Positions 1 to 10,136 of a DNA stretch of 64,000 nt are shown one piece after another; position 1 is the stretch's first letter; each line of letters begins with the position of its first letter. The notes under the pieces are model-generated. The model had not been told where the DNA came from. It was given only the letters and a program-made list of their open reading frames with translations, and did not search any database. The translations under genes were made by a program, and so were the position numbers. This stretch comes from Mycolicibacterium grossiae (GTDB lineage Bacteria > Actinomycetota > Actinomycetes > Mycobacteriales > Mycobacteriaceae): NCBI RefSeq assembly GCF_008329645.1, contig NZ_CP043474.1, forward strand, positions 310,001 to 374,000. Direction: 5' to 3'.

Positions 1-140
1 ACCACCAGGACGCCCTCGGCGATGACGAGTCCCTTGCCGCTGGGCAGGTCGGGCCGGCGGTCGATGCTGTTGAGGTCGCGGAAGTCGTCCAGCCGGGGAT
101 CGGCCGGGTCGTCGACGTCCACGACGTGCGGGGCGGTCAC
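1..140 (-). CDS. TrmH/SpoU-family RNA methyltransferase (N-terminus only)
   Basis: Only the first 46 codons are inside the window; the gene runs off the left edge. The GTG start overlaps the TGA of the upstream MarR gene as GTGA, so the two are translationally coupled. The visible peptide contains [20 protein letters not shown], followed by EGVLVV. This resembles the N-terminal substrate-binding part of SpoU/TrmH 2'-O-ribose methyltransferases that act on rRNA or tRNA with S-adenosylmethionine. The catalytic knot domain is not visible, so the family call rests on this short stretch and on the remembered neighbour order (MarR next to an rRNA methyltransferase, as at M. tuberculosis Rv0880-Rv0881). 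Confidence 0.7.
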   Translation of the reverse strand, partial: MTAPHVVDVDDPADPRLDDFRDLNSIDRRPDLPSGKGLVIAEGVLV

Positions 141-568
141 GCGCCTTCGTCGACCAGCGCCGACATGAGGTCGGCCGCCTCGAGTAGGACCCCCCGCTGC
201 TCGGCGGTGAGCGCAGCGAGGCGCTGCTGCAACCACTCTCGGCTGGCGCGGCGCTCCACCTCGATCAGTTCGGCGCCGGCGCGGGACACCGCCACCAGCA
301 CCTGCCTGCCGTCATCGGGGTGCGCGCTGCGGTCGACCAGGCCGAGATCCACCAGCGAGGCGATCACCCGGGTCATCGACGGTGGGCGGACCCGCTCGCG
401 GACGGCGAGCGCGCCGGGCGTCATCGGGCCCTCCTTGGCGAGGGTCGCCAGCGCCGACAACTGCGACAACGACACCGGCGAGTCCGGCCTGCGGAACCGC
501 AGCTGCCGCGCCAGGCGCACGGTGGCCAACGACAAGTCGCTGGCCAGGCGTGCGTCGGCGTCGCTCAC
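137..568 (-). CDS. MarR-family transcriptional regulator
   Basis: A 143-residue protein of normal MarR size. The winged helix-turn-helix spans roughly residues 32-95: a helix around [15 protein letters not shown], a recognition helix [18 protein letters not shown], and a wing with the typical [11 protein letters not shown] strand pair. The N- and C-terminal helices would form the dimer. MarR proteins bind palindromes and are usually released by small phenolic or other ligands; the ligand here is unknown. The gene overlaps the downstream RNA methyltransferase by four bases and diverges from the small membrane protein at 643, so the roughly 75-base gap between them probably holds both promoters. 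Confidence 0.9.
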   Translation of the reverse strand: MSDADARLASDLSLATVRLARQLRFRRPDSPVSLSQLSALATLAKEGPMTPGALAVRERVRPPSMTRVIASLVDLGLVDRSAHPDDGRQVLVAVSRAGAELIEVERRASREWLQQRLAALTAEQRGVLLEAADLMSALVDEGA

Positions 569-642
569 GAGGCAACAGACTACCGACAGCCGATTCCCAG
601 CGGCGGCAACGACGCAGCGTGGATCGACTAGGTTGATCGGTG

Positions 643-894
643 ATGGAGCATCCCGAGTCGCCTCAACCGCCTCCGCTGCCCGCGGCGCTGCTGCAGCCGA
701 CGCCGGTGATCGTCGTCATCGCGGTGGGCTGGCTGGTGGCGGTGGTGCTCGCCTTCACGGTGCCCGCCCTACACGACTGGCGGCCCACCACCGTGGCGGG
801 CCTGGGCGTGGGAGTCCTTGGCACGTCGATCTTTCTGTGGCAACGTGCCGCGGTACGGCGCGGCGCACGTGGCGCCCAGACCGGCCTGGACTGA
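643..894 (+). CDS. DUF2530-type small membrane protein
   Basis: An 83-residue protein with a Pro-rich N-terminus ([12 protein letters not shown]) and two hydrophobic helices, about residues 20-40 ([17 protein letters not shown]) and 50-68 ([16 protein letters not shown]), ending in a basic tail RRGARGAQ. Size and layout match the actinobacterial DUF2530 family, whose function is unknown. A GTG at 640 lies in frame directly before the ATG; the ATG at 643 is preferred. It lies directly upstream of an SRPBCC protein, 14 bases apart, and may be co-transcribed with it. In M. tuberculosis a similar protein (Rv0882, from memory) lies beside the MarR/methyltransferase pair. Confidence 0.75.
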   Translation: MEHPESPQPPPLPAALLQPTPVIVVIAVGWLVAVVLAFTVPALHDWRPTTVAGLGVGVLGTSIFLWQRAAVRRGARGAQTGLD

Positions 895-908
895 CCTGGA
901 GGACCCGA

Positions 909-1364
909 GTGGCACAACCGCTGTTGCAAGCCGAGATCGACATCGCCGCACCGCCGGCCACGGTGTGGGCGCTGGTCTCCGACCTGCGGCTGATGCCCCG
1001 CTGGAGCCCGCAGTGCCGCTACACGAAGGTGTTCGGTCCGCTGCGCCAGGGCGCCAAGTTCGTCAACGTGAACCGTCGCGGCCGGCTGTTCTGGCCGACG
1101 ACGAGCCAGATCACCGAGTTCGTCCCGGAGCAGAAGGTCGCCTTCCGGGTCAACGAGAACAACACGGTGTGGTCCTACGAGCTGGAGGCGACGCCGACCG
1201 GGACGCGGCTCGTCGAGAGCCGGCACGCGGAGAACGGCGTCAAGGCCGTGTCGAACGTGCTCGTCAACGCCGTCATGGGTGGCGTGCCCAGCTTCGAGAA
1301 CGAGTTGCTGCAGGGCATGAACGACTCGCTAACCAAGATCAAGGCCGCCGCCGAAGGCGCCTAG
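909..1364 (+). CDS. SRPBCC (polyketide cyclase-like) protein
   Basis: A 151-residue START/Bet v1-like fold. It opens with the strand LLQAEIDIAAPPATVWALVS, then the RLMPRWSP helix that many mycobacterial SRPBCC proteins share, alternating strands, and a long C-terminal helix near residues 120-150 (ENELLQGMNDSLTKIKAAA). Such proteins bind hydrophobic ligands in a helix-grip cavity; no catalytic residues are obvious, so the ligand is unknown. The start was set at the GTG at 909 because a CTGGAGGA ribosome-binding site lies just upstream; the frame is open far upstream, but that part is antisense to the MarR gene. It converges on the DUF3027 gene with 3 bases between the stops. Confidence 0.85.
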   Translation: MAQPLLQAEIDIAAPPATVWALVSDLRLMPRWSPQCRYTKVFGPLRQGAKFVNVNRRGRLFWPTTSQITEFVPEQKVAFRVNENNTVWSYELEATPTGTRLVESRHAENGVKAVSNVLVNAVMGGVPSFENELLQGMNDSLTKIKAAAEGA

Positions 1365-1367
1365 ACG

Positions 1368-2246
1368 TCAGGAATCGGTGAGGTCGATGACGCCGTCGTC
1401 GAACGGATCGAACATCGGCGACCCGATCTGCGCGGGCTGCGGCGTGTCCGAATGCGCGCCGCACCCGTAGTCGACCGCGACGACGTGGCCGTCGGCCGAC
1501 ATCTCGTTGGCGCAGACGCCGAACAGCGTGCCCAGTGAGCCCGACAGCGGCAGGTAGAAGCCGCAGTCGCAGCAGGACCGGCGCGTCGAGCGGGCCATCG
1601 GCGAGTTGGGCCCGTAGTCGCCGTCGTACCAGCGCTGCGCTGCGTCGGCGCGGCCCCACGGACCGAGCACCTGCTTGCGGCCCAGGCCGACTTCGCCGGC
1701 CAGTTCGTCGAGTTCGGCGTCTCCGGAGGACTGGTACCCCGGGACCAGCCGGGGATCGTTGGGCGCGGGCGCCAACAGGTCGCCGGGGCTGAGGTCGCCG
1801 GGTTGGACGCGTTCGTGCCACGGCACCCACGCCGGCGCCAGCAGCGCGGTGGGTCCCGGCACCAGCACGACCTCGCTCACCGTGGCGTGCTCGGCACCCG
1901 GATGGGCGGCGACGACGACGGCCCACTGCCAGCCCTGATAGCCGGGCATGACTGCGAGGAACCGATGCGTGGCCGCGCTCGGGTCGTCGATGCTGGCGCC
2001 GAGGTACTCGCCGACGTGCGCGTCGAGTTCGTCGTCGCCCTCGACGATCGCCGCCCGTGCGATGTCGACCGCTCCGAGCAGGATGGCGGCGAGTTCGGCC
2101 GACGGCGCCGCGGGCGCCTCGGGCTCGGGCGACGCAGCGCCCTCCGTCGGCGCAGGCCCCTCGTGTGACGCAGCAGCATCGGTCGGCGCAGCCTCGTCGG
2201 GCGACGCGGCCTCGTCGTGCTCGGCGGGTTCGGTCATGCTGTCCAT
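1368..2246 (-). CDS. DUF3027-domain protein
   Basis: A protein of about 292 residues. Residues 1-60 are an acidic, Ala/Pro/Glu-rich low-complexity tail. The rest matches the actinobacterial DUF3027 layout: an LLGAVDIARAAIVE helix, then FLAVMPGYQGWQWAVVVAAH, then VLVPGPTALLAPAWVPW. Near the C-terminus is a Cys-containing stretch (CCDCGFYLPLSGSLG, later CANEMSADG and YGCGAHSD) that could hold a metal; this is inference. M. tuberculosis Rv0883c is the remembered counterpart. The start is uncertain between ATG at 2246 and ATG at 2237; upstream in-frame codons are basic and unlike the family. It diverges from the MFS-like gene. Confidence 0.8.
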   Translation of the reverse strand: MDSMTEPAEHDEAASPDEAAPTDAAASHEGPAPTEGAASPEPEAPAAPSAELAAILLGAVDIARAAIVEGDDELDAHVGEYLGASIDDPSAATHRFLAVMPGYQGWQWAVVVAAHPGAEHATVSEVVLVPGPTALLAPAWVPWHERVQPGDLSPGDLLAPAPNDPRLVPGYQSSGDAELDELAGEVGLGRKQVLGPWGRADAAQRWYDGDYGPNSPMARSTRRSCCDCGFYLPLSGSLGTLFGVCANEMSADGHVVAVDYGCGAHSDTPQPAQIGSPMFDPFDDGVIDLTDS

Positions 2247-2335
2247 CGCCCCCAATACTGCCTGACACCTGCGGAGCAAAGCCACACCGACTGCCCTACG
2301 GGCGACTGTCCGACGCATGGGGAATGATTGGCGTC

Positions 2336-4015
2336 GTGAGCGGACCACGTCGCGACCCCGGGTCGGACACCGACCCGCGCGACCGTCGGTACTACCCGCC
2401 GCGGCCCCCCGCCGACGACTACCGTCGCCCCGACGCCGAGCACCCCGGCATGGCGAACTATCCGAGTGACGAGCAGCGGCGCCGTCCGCGCAGCACCTCG
2501 GAGAACCCGAGCGCCAACCGCTGGCTGCCGCCTCTCGACGACGCCGCGCACCGCAGCGCCTACGGGTCCACCCCGCCGCCGCATCGGGATCGGCACACCG
2601 GGGAGCGGGTCACCGTGACGCGCGCCGCCGCGCAGCGCAGCCGCGAGATGGGCTCGCGGATGTACGGCCTGTTCCACCGCGCCGCCACTGCCGACGGGGC
2701 CGACAAGTCCGGGCTCACCGCGCTGACCTATCCCGTGATGGCCAACTTCGCCGCCGACTCCGCGATGGCCGTGGCCCTGGCCAACACGCTGTTCTTCGCC
2801 GCCGCGTCCGGGGAGAGCAAGAGCAAGGTGGCGCTCTACCTGCTGATCACCATCGCGCCGTTCGCGGTGATCGCGCCGCTGATCGGCCCTGCGCTGGACC
2901 GGCTGCAGCACGGTCGCCGCGTCGCGCTGGCGATGTCCTTCGGGCTGCGCACCGTGCTGGCGGTGGTCCTGATCGCCAACTACGACGGCGCCAACGGCAG
3001 CTTCCCGTCCTGGGTGCTGTACCCGTGTGCACTCGGAGCGATGGTGCTCTCGAAGTCCTTCAGCGTGCTACGCAGCGCGATGACGCCACGCGTCCTGCCA
3101 CCGACCATCGACCTGGTGCGGGTGAATTCGCGGCTCACCGTGTTCGGTCTGCTGGGCGGCACGATGGCCGGCGGCGCCGTCGCCGCCGGTTTCGAATACC
3201 TCCTCAACATGGTTCACCTACCGGGCGCGCTGTACGTCATGGTGGCGGTCACCGCGGGCGGCGCACTGCTGGCGATGCGGATCCCGAAGTGGGTGGAGGT
3301 CACCGAGGGCGAGGTGCCCGCCACCCTCACCTACCACGGCCCCACGCAGCAGCCGGTCCGCCCGAACAAGGCCACCCGGCAGCCGCTGGGACGCAACATC
3401 ATCACCTCGCTGTGGGGCAACGTCACCATCAAGGTGATGGTGGGCTTCCTCTTCCTATATCCCGCATTCGTGGCGAAGTCGCACGACGCCAGCGGCTGGG
3501 AGCAGCTGCGCATCCTCGGTCTGATCGGGGCGGCCGCCGCGATCGGCAACTTCGTCGGGAACTTCTCGAGCGCGCGCCTGACGCTCGGGCACCCGGCGCG
3601 GCTGGTGGTGCGCGCCACGATCGCGGTGACGGCGCTCGCGGTCGCCGCCGCGGTGCTGGGCAATCTGTACGTGGCGGCGCTCGCGACACTGGTCACCTCG
3701 GGTGCGAGTGCGGTCGCGAAGGCGTCGTTGGACGCGTCGCTGCAGGACGACCTGCCCGAGGAGTCGCGGGCGTCGGCGTTCGGACGGTCCGAGTCGCTGC
3801 TGCAGCTCGGCTGGGTGGCCGGCGGCGCGATGGGCGTCCTGATCTACACCGAACTGTGGGTGGGCTTCACCGCGATCAGCGCGCTGCTCATCATCGGACT
3901 GGCGCAGACGCTGGTCAGCTACAACGGTGACTCGCTGATCCCCGGCTTCGGTGGCAACCGGCCGGTGTTCGCGCGTCAGGAGGGCGGAGCCATGCAACCG
4001 GTGACCGGAACGTGA
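2336..4015 (+). CDS. MFS-like integral membrane transporter
   Basis: About 559 residues: a hydrophilic Arg/Pro/Asp-rich N-terminal arm of about 110 residues, then 10-12 hydrophobic helices (for example ALYLLITIAPFAVIAPLIGP and LVVRATIAVTALAVAAAVLG). The GPALDRLQHGRR loop after the second helix fits the conserved MFS loop between TM2 and TM3. The substrate is unknown. It corresponds by size and place to M. tuberculosis Rv0876c (from memory). The GTG at 2336 was chosen because GGGGA lies about 12 bases upstream; an ATG at 2324 abuts that motif and is less likely. The stop overlaps the next gene by four bases (GTGA), suggesting a two-gene operon. Confidence 0.85.
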   Translation: MSGPRRDPGSDTDPRDRRYYPPRPPADDYRRPDAEHPGMANYPSDEQRRRPRSTSENPSANRWLPPLDDAAHRSAYGSTPPPHRDRHTGERVTVTRAAAQRSREMGSRMYGLFHRAATADGADKSGLTALTYPVMANFAADSAMAVALANTLFFAAASGESKSKVALYLLITIAPFAVIAPLIGPALDRLQHGRRVALAMSFGLRTVLAVVLIANYDGANGSFPSWVLYPCALGAMVLSKSFSVLRSAMTPRVLPPTIDLVRVNSRLTVFGLLGGTMAGGAVAAGFEYLLNMVHLPGALYVMVAVTAGGALLAMRIPKWVEVTEGEVPATLTYHGPTQQPVRPNKATRQPLGRNIITSLWGNVTIKVMVGFLFLYPAFVAKSHDASGWEQLRILGLIGAAAAIGNFVGNFSSARLTLGHPARLVVRATIAVTALAVAAAVLGNLYVAALATLVTSGASAVAKASLDASLQDDLPEESRASAFGRSESLLQLGWVAGGAMGVLIYTELWVGFTAISALLIIGLAQTLVSYNGDSLIPGFGGNRPVFARQEGGAMQPVTGT

Positions 4016-4518
4016 GGAAGGGCGGCGCGGTGCGGGGGATTGCGATCCTCGTCGCGCTGACCGTGCTGTCCGCGGCGGGCACCGGGTACTTCATCTGGCG
4101 GTCGATGTCCGCCGACCGCGGTCCGCACCACCCCGAGATCAGCGTCTACAGCCACGGTCAGCTGGTCCGGGTGGGCCCGTACCGATTCTGCGACGTCTAC
4201 GACATCACCGACTGCGACGAGTCCGGCGCCAGCGGCCGGCTGCGGGTCGATCCGCGCGATCAGATCCAGCTCTCGGTACCGACCGACATCGCCCGCGCCC
4301 CGTGGGTGCTGCTGCGCTCCTACGAGGACGGCGGGCCCGAGGCGGTCGAGGAGTTCCGGCCGGAGAGCCGTCTGGCGGTCACCATCCCGCCCGTCGACCC
4401 GCGACGCGGCAAGCTGACCGGTTTCGCGGTCATGCTGCCGACGCTGGTGCGCGACGAGGCCGGCAACGAATTCCCGTGGCCGCACGCCGAGTGGTCGATC
4501 GAGACGGTCTGGAGCTAG
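4012..4518 (+). CDS. DUF2771-type exported/membrane-anchored protein
   Basis: A 168-residue protein with one N-terminal hydrophobic segment (residues about 7-24, VRGIAILVALTVLSAAGTGY) and an exported beta-rich domain carrying two cysteines (RFCDVYDITDCDESG) that could form a disulfide. It resembles the mycobacterial DUF2771 family (M. tuberculosis Rv0875c from memory). It starts with GTG inside the stop of the preceding transporter gene (four-base overlap), so it is probably made together with that transporter and may be an accessory subunit. Its 3' end overlaps the convergent GST gene by four bases. Confidence 0.78.
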   Translation: MRKGGAVRGIAILVALTVLSAAGTGYFIWRSMSADRGPHHPEISVYSHGQLVRVGPYRFCDVYDITDCDESGASGRLRVDPRDQIQLSVPTDIARAPWVLLRSYEDGGPEAVEEFRPESRLAVTIPPVDPRRGKLTGFAVMLPTLVRDEAGNEFPWPHAEWSIETVWS

Positions 4519-5519
4519 CCCGCACCGTGCCCGTCGGGCACCCGCTCGCCCTCGGGCGTCGGGCCGGGCGGCGTCCCGTCGCCGAACGGCCTGCCGCCGA
4601 GGTCCTCGCGGCCGTGCGGCGTCAGCCAGTTGGCGAGATCGGGTCCCTTCGGCACCACGCCCGTGGGGTTGATGTCGCTGTGCACGACGTAGTAGTGCTT
4701 CTTGATCTGGACGAAGTCGATGGTGTCCCCGAAGCCCGGCGTCTGGAACAGGTCGCGGGCGTACGCCCACAGCACCGGCATCTCGGACAGCTTGCTGCGG
4801 TTGCACTTGAAGTGGCCGTGGTAGACGGGGTCGAAGCGCGCCAGCGTCGTGAACAGCCGGACGTCGGCCTCGGTGATGGTGTCTCCCACCAGGTAGCGGC
4901 GCTCCCCCAGCCGGTCGGTCAGCCAGTCCAGTGCGGTGAACAGCCGGTCGTAGGCCTTCTCGTACGCGTCCTGCGAGCCGGCGAACCCGCAGCGGTACAC
5001 GCCGTTGTTCACCTCGGTGTAGATGCGCTGGGCGACCTCGTCGATCTCGTCGCGCAGCGCCTCCGGGTACAGGTCCGGCGCGCCGTCGCGGTGGTGCGCC
5101 GTCCACTCGGTGCTGAAGTCGAGGGTGATCTGGGGAAAGTCGTTCGTGACGACCTGCCCGGTCGGCACGTCGACGACGGCGGGCACGGTGATGCCCTTCT
5201 CGTAGTCGGGGAAGCGCGCGAGGTAGGCGTCCCGTAGCCGCGGGATCCGCAGCACGGGGTCGACGCCGTCGGGGTCGAGGTCGAACGTCCAGCTGCGCTG
5301 ATCGTGGGTGGGTCCGCAGAACCCGATGGACAGCGCGTCTTCGAGGCCGAGGAGCCGACGCACGATGATCGCGCGGTTGGCCCACGGACACGCCCGTGCC
5401 ACCACCAACCGGTAGCGGCCGGGTTCGACGGGGTAGCCGTCCCGGCCGTCGGCGGTGATGCGGGTGGGGATGTACTCGGTGTCGCGGTCGAACTCGCCCT
5501 TGGGGTTCACGTAGCTCAC
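4515..5519 (-). CDS. Xi-class glutathione S-transferase / thiolyl-hydroquinone reductase-like
   Basis: 334 residues, the usual length of xi-class GSTs (ECM4/YqjG type). The N-terminal thioredoxin-like domain carries the ACPWANR motif, whose Cys is the nucleophile in glutathionyl-hydroquinone reductases. It is followed by GFCGPTHDQRSWTFD, and the C-terminal helical domain includes RRYLVGDTITEADVRLF and INPTGVVPKGPDLANW, both family hallmarks. These enzymes remove a thiol from conjugated hydroquinones. Mycobacteria make mycothiol, not glutathione, so the true cofactor is probably different (inference). Start: GTG at 5519, giving the family-typical VSYVNPKGEF beginning. It lies 29 bases downstream of the cold-shock gene on the same strand and may share its transcript. 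Confidence 0.82.
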   Translation of the reverse strand: MSYVNPKGEFDRDTEYIPTRITADGRDGYPVEPGRYRLVVARACPWANRAIIVRRLLGLEDALSIGFCGPTHDQRSWTFDLDPDGVDPVLRIPRLRDAYLARFPDYEKGITVPAVVDVPTGQVVTNDFPQITLDFSTEWTAHHRDGAPDLYPEALRDEIDEVAQRIYTEVNNGVYRCGFAGSQDAYEKAYDRLFTALDWLTDRLGERRYLVGDTITEADVRLFTTLARFDPVYHGHFKCNRSKLSEMPVLWAYARDLFQTPGFGDTIDFVQIKKHYYVVHSDINPTGVVPKGPDLANWLTPHGREDLGGRPFGDGTPPGPTPEGERVPDGHGAG

Positions 5520-5548
5520 GGCTGACGTGTTCCCACCCGGGGCCCGTT

Positions 5549-5959
5549 TCAGGCGTCGAGTTCGCGGGCGACGGCCTTGACGACCTCGGAGACCCGGCGG
5601 GCGGTCTTGCGGTCGGGGTAGCGACCCTTGCGCAGCTCGGGCTGCACCGCGCCCTCGAGCAGCGTGATCATGTCCTCGACCATGCCGTGCAGCTCGTCGG
5701 GGGTGTGCTTGTGCTCGGGCCGTTCGGCCTCGCGCCGCGTACGGGACAGGCTGGGCGGCGGCTCGACGACCTTGAGGCTGAGCGCCTGCGGACCGCGTCG
5801 GCCGGCGGCGATGCCGAACTCGACCTTCTGGCCCGCCTTCAGCTCGGAGACGCCCGACGGCAGGGCCGACGAGCCGACGTACACGTCCTCGCCGTCCTCC
5901 TGGGACACGAATCCGAAGCCCTTCTCGGCGCTGTACCACTTCACCTTGCCGGTAGGCAC
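5549..5959 (-). CDS. cspB: Cold-shock-domain protein (CspB-like)
   Basis: 136 residues: an N-terminal cold-shock domain (residues 1-65) with the RNP1-like KGFGFVSQ and RNP2-like VYVGSSAL motifs on an OB fold that binds single-stranded RNA or DNA. A C-terminal extension of about 70 residues follows ([19 protein letters not shown] and [18 protein letters not shown]) and is absent from the classic 67-residue CspA type. This longer form is characteristic of mycobacterial CspB (Rv0871 from memory). The GTG at 5959 gives the standard VPTGKVKWY start. It probably acts as an RNA chaperone. Confidence 0.88.
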   Translation of the reverse strand: MPTGKVKWYSAEKGFGFVSQEDGEDVYVGSSALPSGVSELKAGQKVEFGIAAGRRGPQALSLKVVEPPPSLSRTRREAERPEHKHTPDELHGMVEDMITLLEGAVQPELRKGRYPDRKTARRVSEVVKAVARELDA

Positions 5960-6113
5960 TCGTCTCACCCGCTCGTCATATCGCTGGACATCGAACACAC
6001 AAGTGAAGCGTCCCGCCTGCGCAGGACGCCACTGGCACCGATCCTACTCGGACACCGCCACGACCAGCGAACCCTTTGGCCGGTAGCCTGGGAACCACCG
6101 CTGGAGGAGACAC

Positions 6114-6518
6114 ATGCGCCTGATCCTGAACGTCATCTGGTTGATCTTCGGCGGGCTGTGGCTGGCACTCGGCTACTTCCTCGCCGGCATCATCTGCTTC
6201 GTCCTCATCATCACGATCCCGTTCGGCTTCGCCGCGTTCCGGATCGGGCTGTACGCGCTGTGGCCGTTCGGCCAGACCGTCGTCGACAAACCGGGCGCCC
6301 GGCCCGGCGCGCTCATCGGAAACGTCATCTGGGTGATCGTGGCCGGCATCTGGCTGGCCATCGGGCACGTGCTGAGTGCGATCGCCATGGCGATCACGAT
6401 CATCGGCATCCCGCTGGCCATCGCGAACCTCAAGCTCATCCCGGTGTCGCTGCTGCCGCTGGGCAAGGAGATCGTTCCGGTCGACGACGCCCGTGGCGGG
6501 TACGTGGTGTCCCGGTGA
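6114..6518 (+). CDS. YccF-domain inner-membrane protein
   Basis: 134 residues containing two copies of a YccF-type unit, each with NVIWLIFGGLWLALGY-like or NVIWVIVAGIWLAIGH-like hydrophobic stretches followed by ITIPFG or ITIIGIP turns. Four membrane helices are expected. The function of YccF proteins is unknown. The ATG at 6114 has a strong ribosome-binding site (GGAGGAGA) seven bases upstream. Its stop overlaps the GTG of moaA (GTGA), so it is translationally coupled to molybdopterin synthesis genes, as in the remembered Rv0870c-Rv0869c order. It diverges from the cold-shock gene across a 154-base intergenic region. Confidence 0.9.
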   Translation: MRLILNVIWLIFGGLWLALGYFLAGIICFVLIITIPFGFAAFRIGLYALWPFGQTVVDKPGARPGALIGNVIWVIVAGIWLAIGHVLSAIAMAITIIGIPLAIANLKLIPVSLLPLGKEIVPVDDARGGYVVSR

Positions 6519-7570
6519 CGCCGACCGACCTCGGCGTGCCGATGCCGCGCCGCATCGCCTCGCCCGGCATGCCGGCCGAGGGCCCGCTGGTGGACACCTA
6601 CGGCCGCGCCGCCACCGATCTGCGCGTGTCGCTCACCGACCGGTGCAATCTGCGGTGCACCTACTGCATGCCCGCGGAGGGGTTGAACTGGCTGCCCGGC
6701 GAGGCGCTGCTCACCGCGGCCGAACTGGCCCGGTTGCTGACGATCGCCGTCACCCGGCTCGGGATCACCAGCGTGCGCTTCACCGGCGGCGAGCCGCTGG
6801 TCTCCCCGCACCTGGAGGAGGTCATCGCCGCCGCGGCCGCATTGACACCCCGCCCGGAGATCGCGCTGACCACGAACGGGGTGGCGCTGGCCGCCCGGGC
6901 GGCCGGCCTGCGCGCGGCCGGGCTGGACCGGGTCAACGTCTCGCTCGACACCGTCGACGCCGCCCGCTTCGCCCGCATCACGCGACGCGACCGGCTCGAC
7001 GACGTGCTGGCCGGCCTGTCGGCCGCGGCGGCGGCCGGGCTCGCTCCGGTCAAGGTCAACGCGGTGCTCGACCCGGCGACCGGACTCGACGACGCCGTGA
7101 CGCTGCTGGAGTTCTGCTTGCGGCACGGTTATCAGCTCCGCATCATCGAGCAGATGCCGCTGGACGCCGAGCACCACTGGCGCCGCGAGGACACGTTGAG
7201 TGCCAACGACATCCTGGGCGCGCTGCGACGCCGGTTCGACCTACGGCCCGATCCGGCGCCGCGCGGATCGGCACCCGCGCAGCTGTGGCGCGTCGACGGC
7301 GGTACCGCGACTGTCGGTGTCATCGCATCCGTCTCGGAGGCCTTCTGCGCGGCCTGCGACCGCACCCGGCTCACCGCGGACGGTCAGGTGCGTAGCTGCC
7401 TGTTCGCGCGCGAGGAGACCGATCTGCGAGCCCTCCTGCGGTCCGGCGCCGACGACGCGGCCATCGAGGCCACCTGGCGGGCCGCCATGTGGGGCAAGCC
7501 CGCCGGGCATGGAATCAACGACCCCGGCTTCGTGCAGCCGTTGCGTCCGATGAGTGCGATCGGCGGCTGA
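6515..7570 (+). CDS. moaA: GTP 3',8-cyclase MoaA (radical SAM)
   Basis: 351 residues. It makes the first molybdopterin step, converting GTP to 3',8-cyclo-GTP using S-adenosylmethionine and two iron-sulfur clusters. The N-terminal radical-SAM motif is C44-x3-C48-x2-C51 (DRCNLRCTYC), followed by the SAM-binding FTGGEPL. The C-terminal cluster ligands are in AFCAACDRTRLTADGQVRSC. The protein ends in a Gly-Gly tail (SAIGG), needed for catalysis in MoaA. Start: GTG at 6515, overlapping the yccF stop by four bases; an ATG nine codons in is possible. moaD follows without a gap. This is the MoaA2-type copy by neighbourhood. Confidence 0.96.
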   Translation: MTPTDLGVPMPRRIASPGMPAEGPLVDTYGRAATDLRVSLTDRCNLRCTYCMPAEGLNWLPGEALLTAAELARLLTIAVTRLGITSVRFTGGEPLVSPHLEEVIAAAAALTPRPEIALTTNGVALAARAAGLRAAGLDRVNVSLDTVDAARFARITRRDRLDDVLAGLSAAAAAGLAPVKVNAVLDPATGLDDAVTLLEFCLRHGYQLRIIEQMPLDAEHHWRREDTLSANDILGALRRRFDLRPDPAPRGSAPAQLWRVDGGTATVGVIASVSEAFCAACDRTRLTADGQVRSCLFAREETDLRALLRSGADDAAIEATWRAAMWGKPAGHGINDPGFVQPLRPMSAIGG

Positions 7571-7834
7571 GTGACGCCACCGGACGTTCGGGTGACGGTC
7601 CGCTACTTCGCCGCGGCCCGCGCCGCGGCGGGCGTGGACGACGAAATCCTCTGTCTCCCCGACGGAGTCACGCTCGACGGACTCGTCGAGGTGTTGCGTG
7701 CCCGCGGTGCGGATCTCGACCGGGTGCTGCCGCGGTGTTCGTTCCTGCGGGACGGCGTGGCGGTCCGCGACCGCGGCGTGCGGTTGTCAACGCACGAAAT
7801 CATCGATGTCTTACCGCCGTTCGCCGGCGGTTAG
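7571..7834 (+). CDS. moaD: MoaD small subunit of molybdopterin synthase
   Basis: 87 residues with a ubiquitin-like fold: VRVTVRYFAAARAAAGVDDE opens it and it ends in DVLPPFAGG. The terminal Gly-Gly is the thiocarboxylate site that carries sulfur to the MoaE large subunit. The GTG start follows directly after the moaA TGA with no gap, so the two are one operon. The matching large subunit is encoded at 9711-10136 on the other strand, beyond rpfA. The TAG stop touches the first base of a CRP-type site. Confidence 0.93.
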   Translation: MTPPDVRVTVRYFAAARAAAGVDDEILCLPDGVTLDGLVEVLRARGADLDRVLPRCSFLRDGVAVRDRGVRLSTHEIIDVLPPFAGG

Positions 7835-7849
7835 GTGATTTGCATCACA
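7834..7849. promoter_or_regulatory. CRP (cAMP receptor protein) binding site upstream of rpfA
   Basis: GGTGATTTGCATCACA matches the mycobacterial CRP consensus TGTGA-N6-TCACA at every specified position except the first. It sits about 405 bases before the rpfA start and upstream of its long leader. Regulation of rpfA by CRP (Rv3676) is established in M. tuberculosis; its operation here is inferred from the motif. Confidence 0.78.
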
Positions 7850-8054
7850 TCACGGTTACGTCACGAACTGGCCGCGCCCCTCGCGTGCCCACTTTCGCTC
7901 CTGCGGAAACACCAAGAATTCCTGCGGCTTTAAGATCCTCATAATATTTGCTGGCTGTGAAAACGCCGAGGTCGGCCTGAGGTGACGGGATCGCCGCCAC
8001 CCGTTACGGTCTGATTCCAAGCCGCATGACCCTCATCACGTGGCCCGCTGCGCC

Positions 8055-9641
<1,587 letters not shown>

Positions 9642-9686
9642 GCGCCGGCCCGGCACAGCCGGCTCGGCACAGGCTGCTCGGTTCGG

Positions 9687-9704
9687 GCGGCTCGGCGCAG
9701 CCGC
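9687..9704. terminator. Small hairpin between convergent rpfA and moaE
   Basis: GCGGCT, a CGGCGC loop and AGCCGC form a six-pair GC stem in the 69-base gap between two convergent genes. There is no T-tract, so it is at best a weak terminator. Confidence 0.35.
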
Positions 9705-9710
9705 AGCGGT

Positions 9711-10136
9711 TCAGGCTGAGCCGACCCACTCCTCGGAGCCGTCGGCGAAGAACTGGTGCTTCCAGACCGGGAGGCGCTCCTTGACGGTGTCGACCAGCAG
9801 TGCGCAGGTCTCGAATGCCGCCCGGCGATGGTCGGCCGCCACGGCGGCCACCAGGGCGGCGTCACCGATCGCCAACGCACCCACCCGGTGACTCACCGCG
9901 ATCGCGCGGACGCCCTGCGCCGAGCGCGCGACCTCCTCGGCGACCTCGGCCAGTACGTCGTGTGCCGACGGGTGCGACGAGTACTCGAGCCGCGTCACGC
10001 CGCGGCCGCCGTCGTGGTCGCGGACCACGCCGGCGAAGCTCACCACCGCACCCGCGGCCTCGTGGGCGACGAGCGCCTCGTGTTCGGTCAGGTCGATCGG
10101 GGCGTCGGTGACGGCGACGCGCACCACGGCGGTCAT
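9711..10136 (-). CDS. moaE: MoaE large subunit of molybdopterin synthase
   Basis: 141 residues, full length for MoaE. It holds [19 protein letters not shown] and [13 protein letters not shown] near the N-terminus, the [19 protein letters not shown] region, and the [20 protein letters not shown] signature at the C-terminus, which contains the catalytic lysines. It takes sulfur from MoaD thiocarboxylate to make molybdopterin from cyclic pyranopterin monophosphate. Its ATG overlaps the upstream mog stop by four bases, so moaC-mog-moaE is one operon. Confidence 0.95.
   Translation of the reverse strand: MTAVVRVAVTDAPIDLTEHEALVAHEAAGAVVSFAGVVRDHDGGRGVTRLEYSSHPSAHDVLAEVAEEVARSAQGVRAIAVSHRVGALAIGDAALVAAVAADHRRAAFETCALLVDTVKERLPVWKHQFFADGSEEWVGSA

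Noticed and set aside
126..908. In-frame upstream extension of the SRPBCC protein at 909
   Set aside because: The extension is antisense to the MarR gene and passes through another supported gene; a good ribosome-binding site lies at the GTG at 909.
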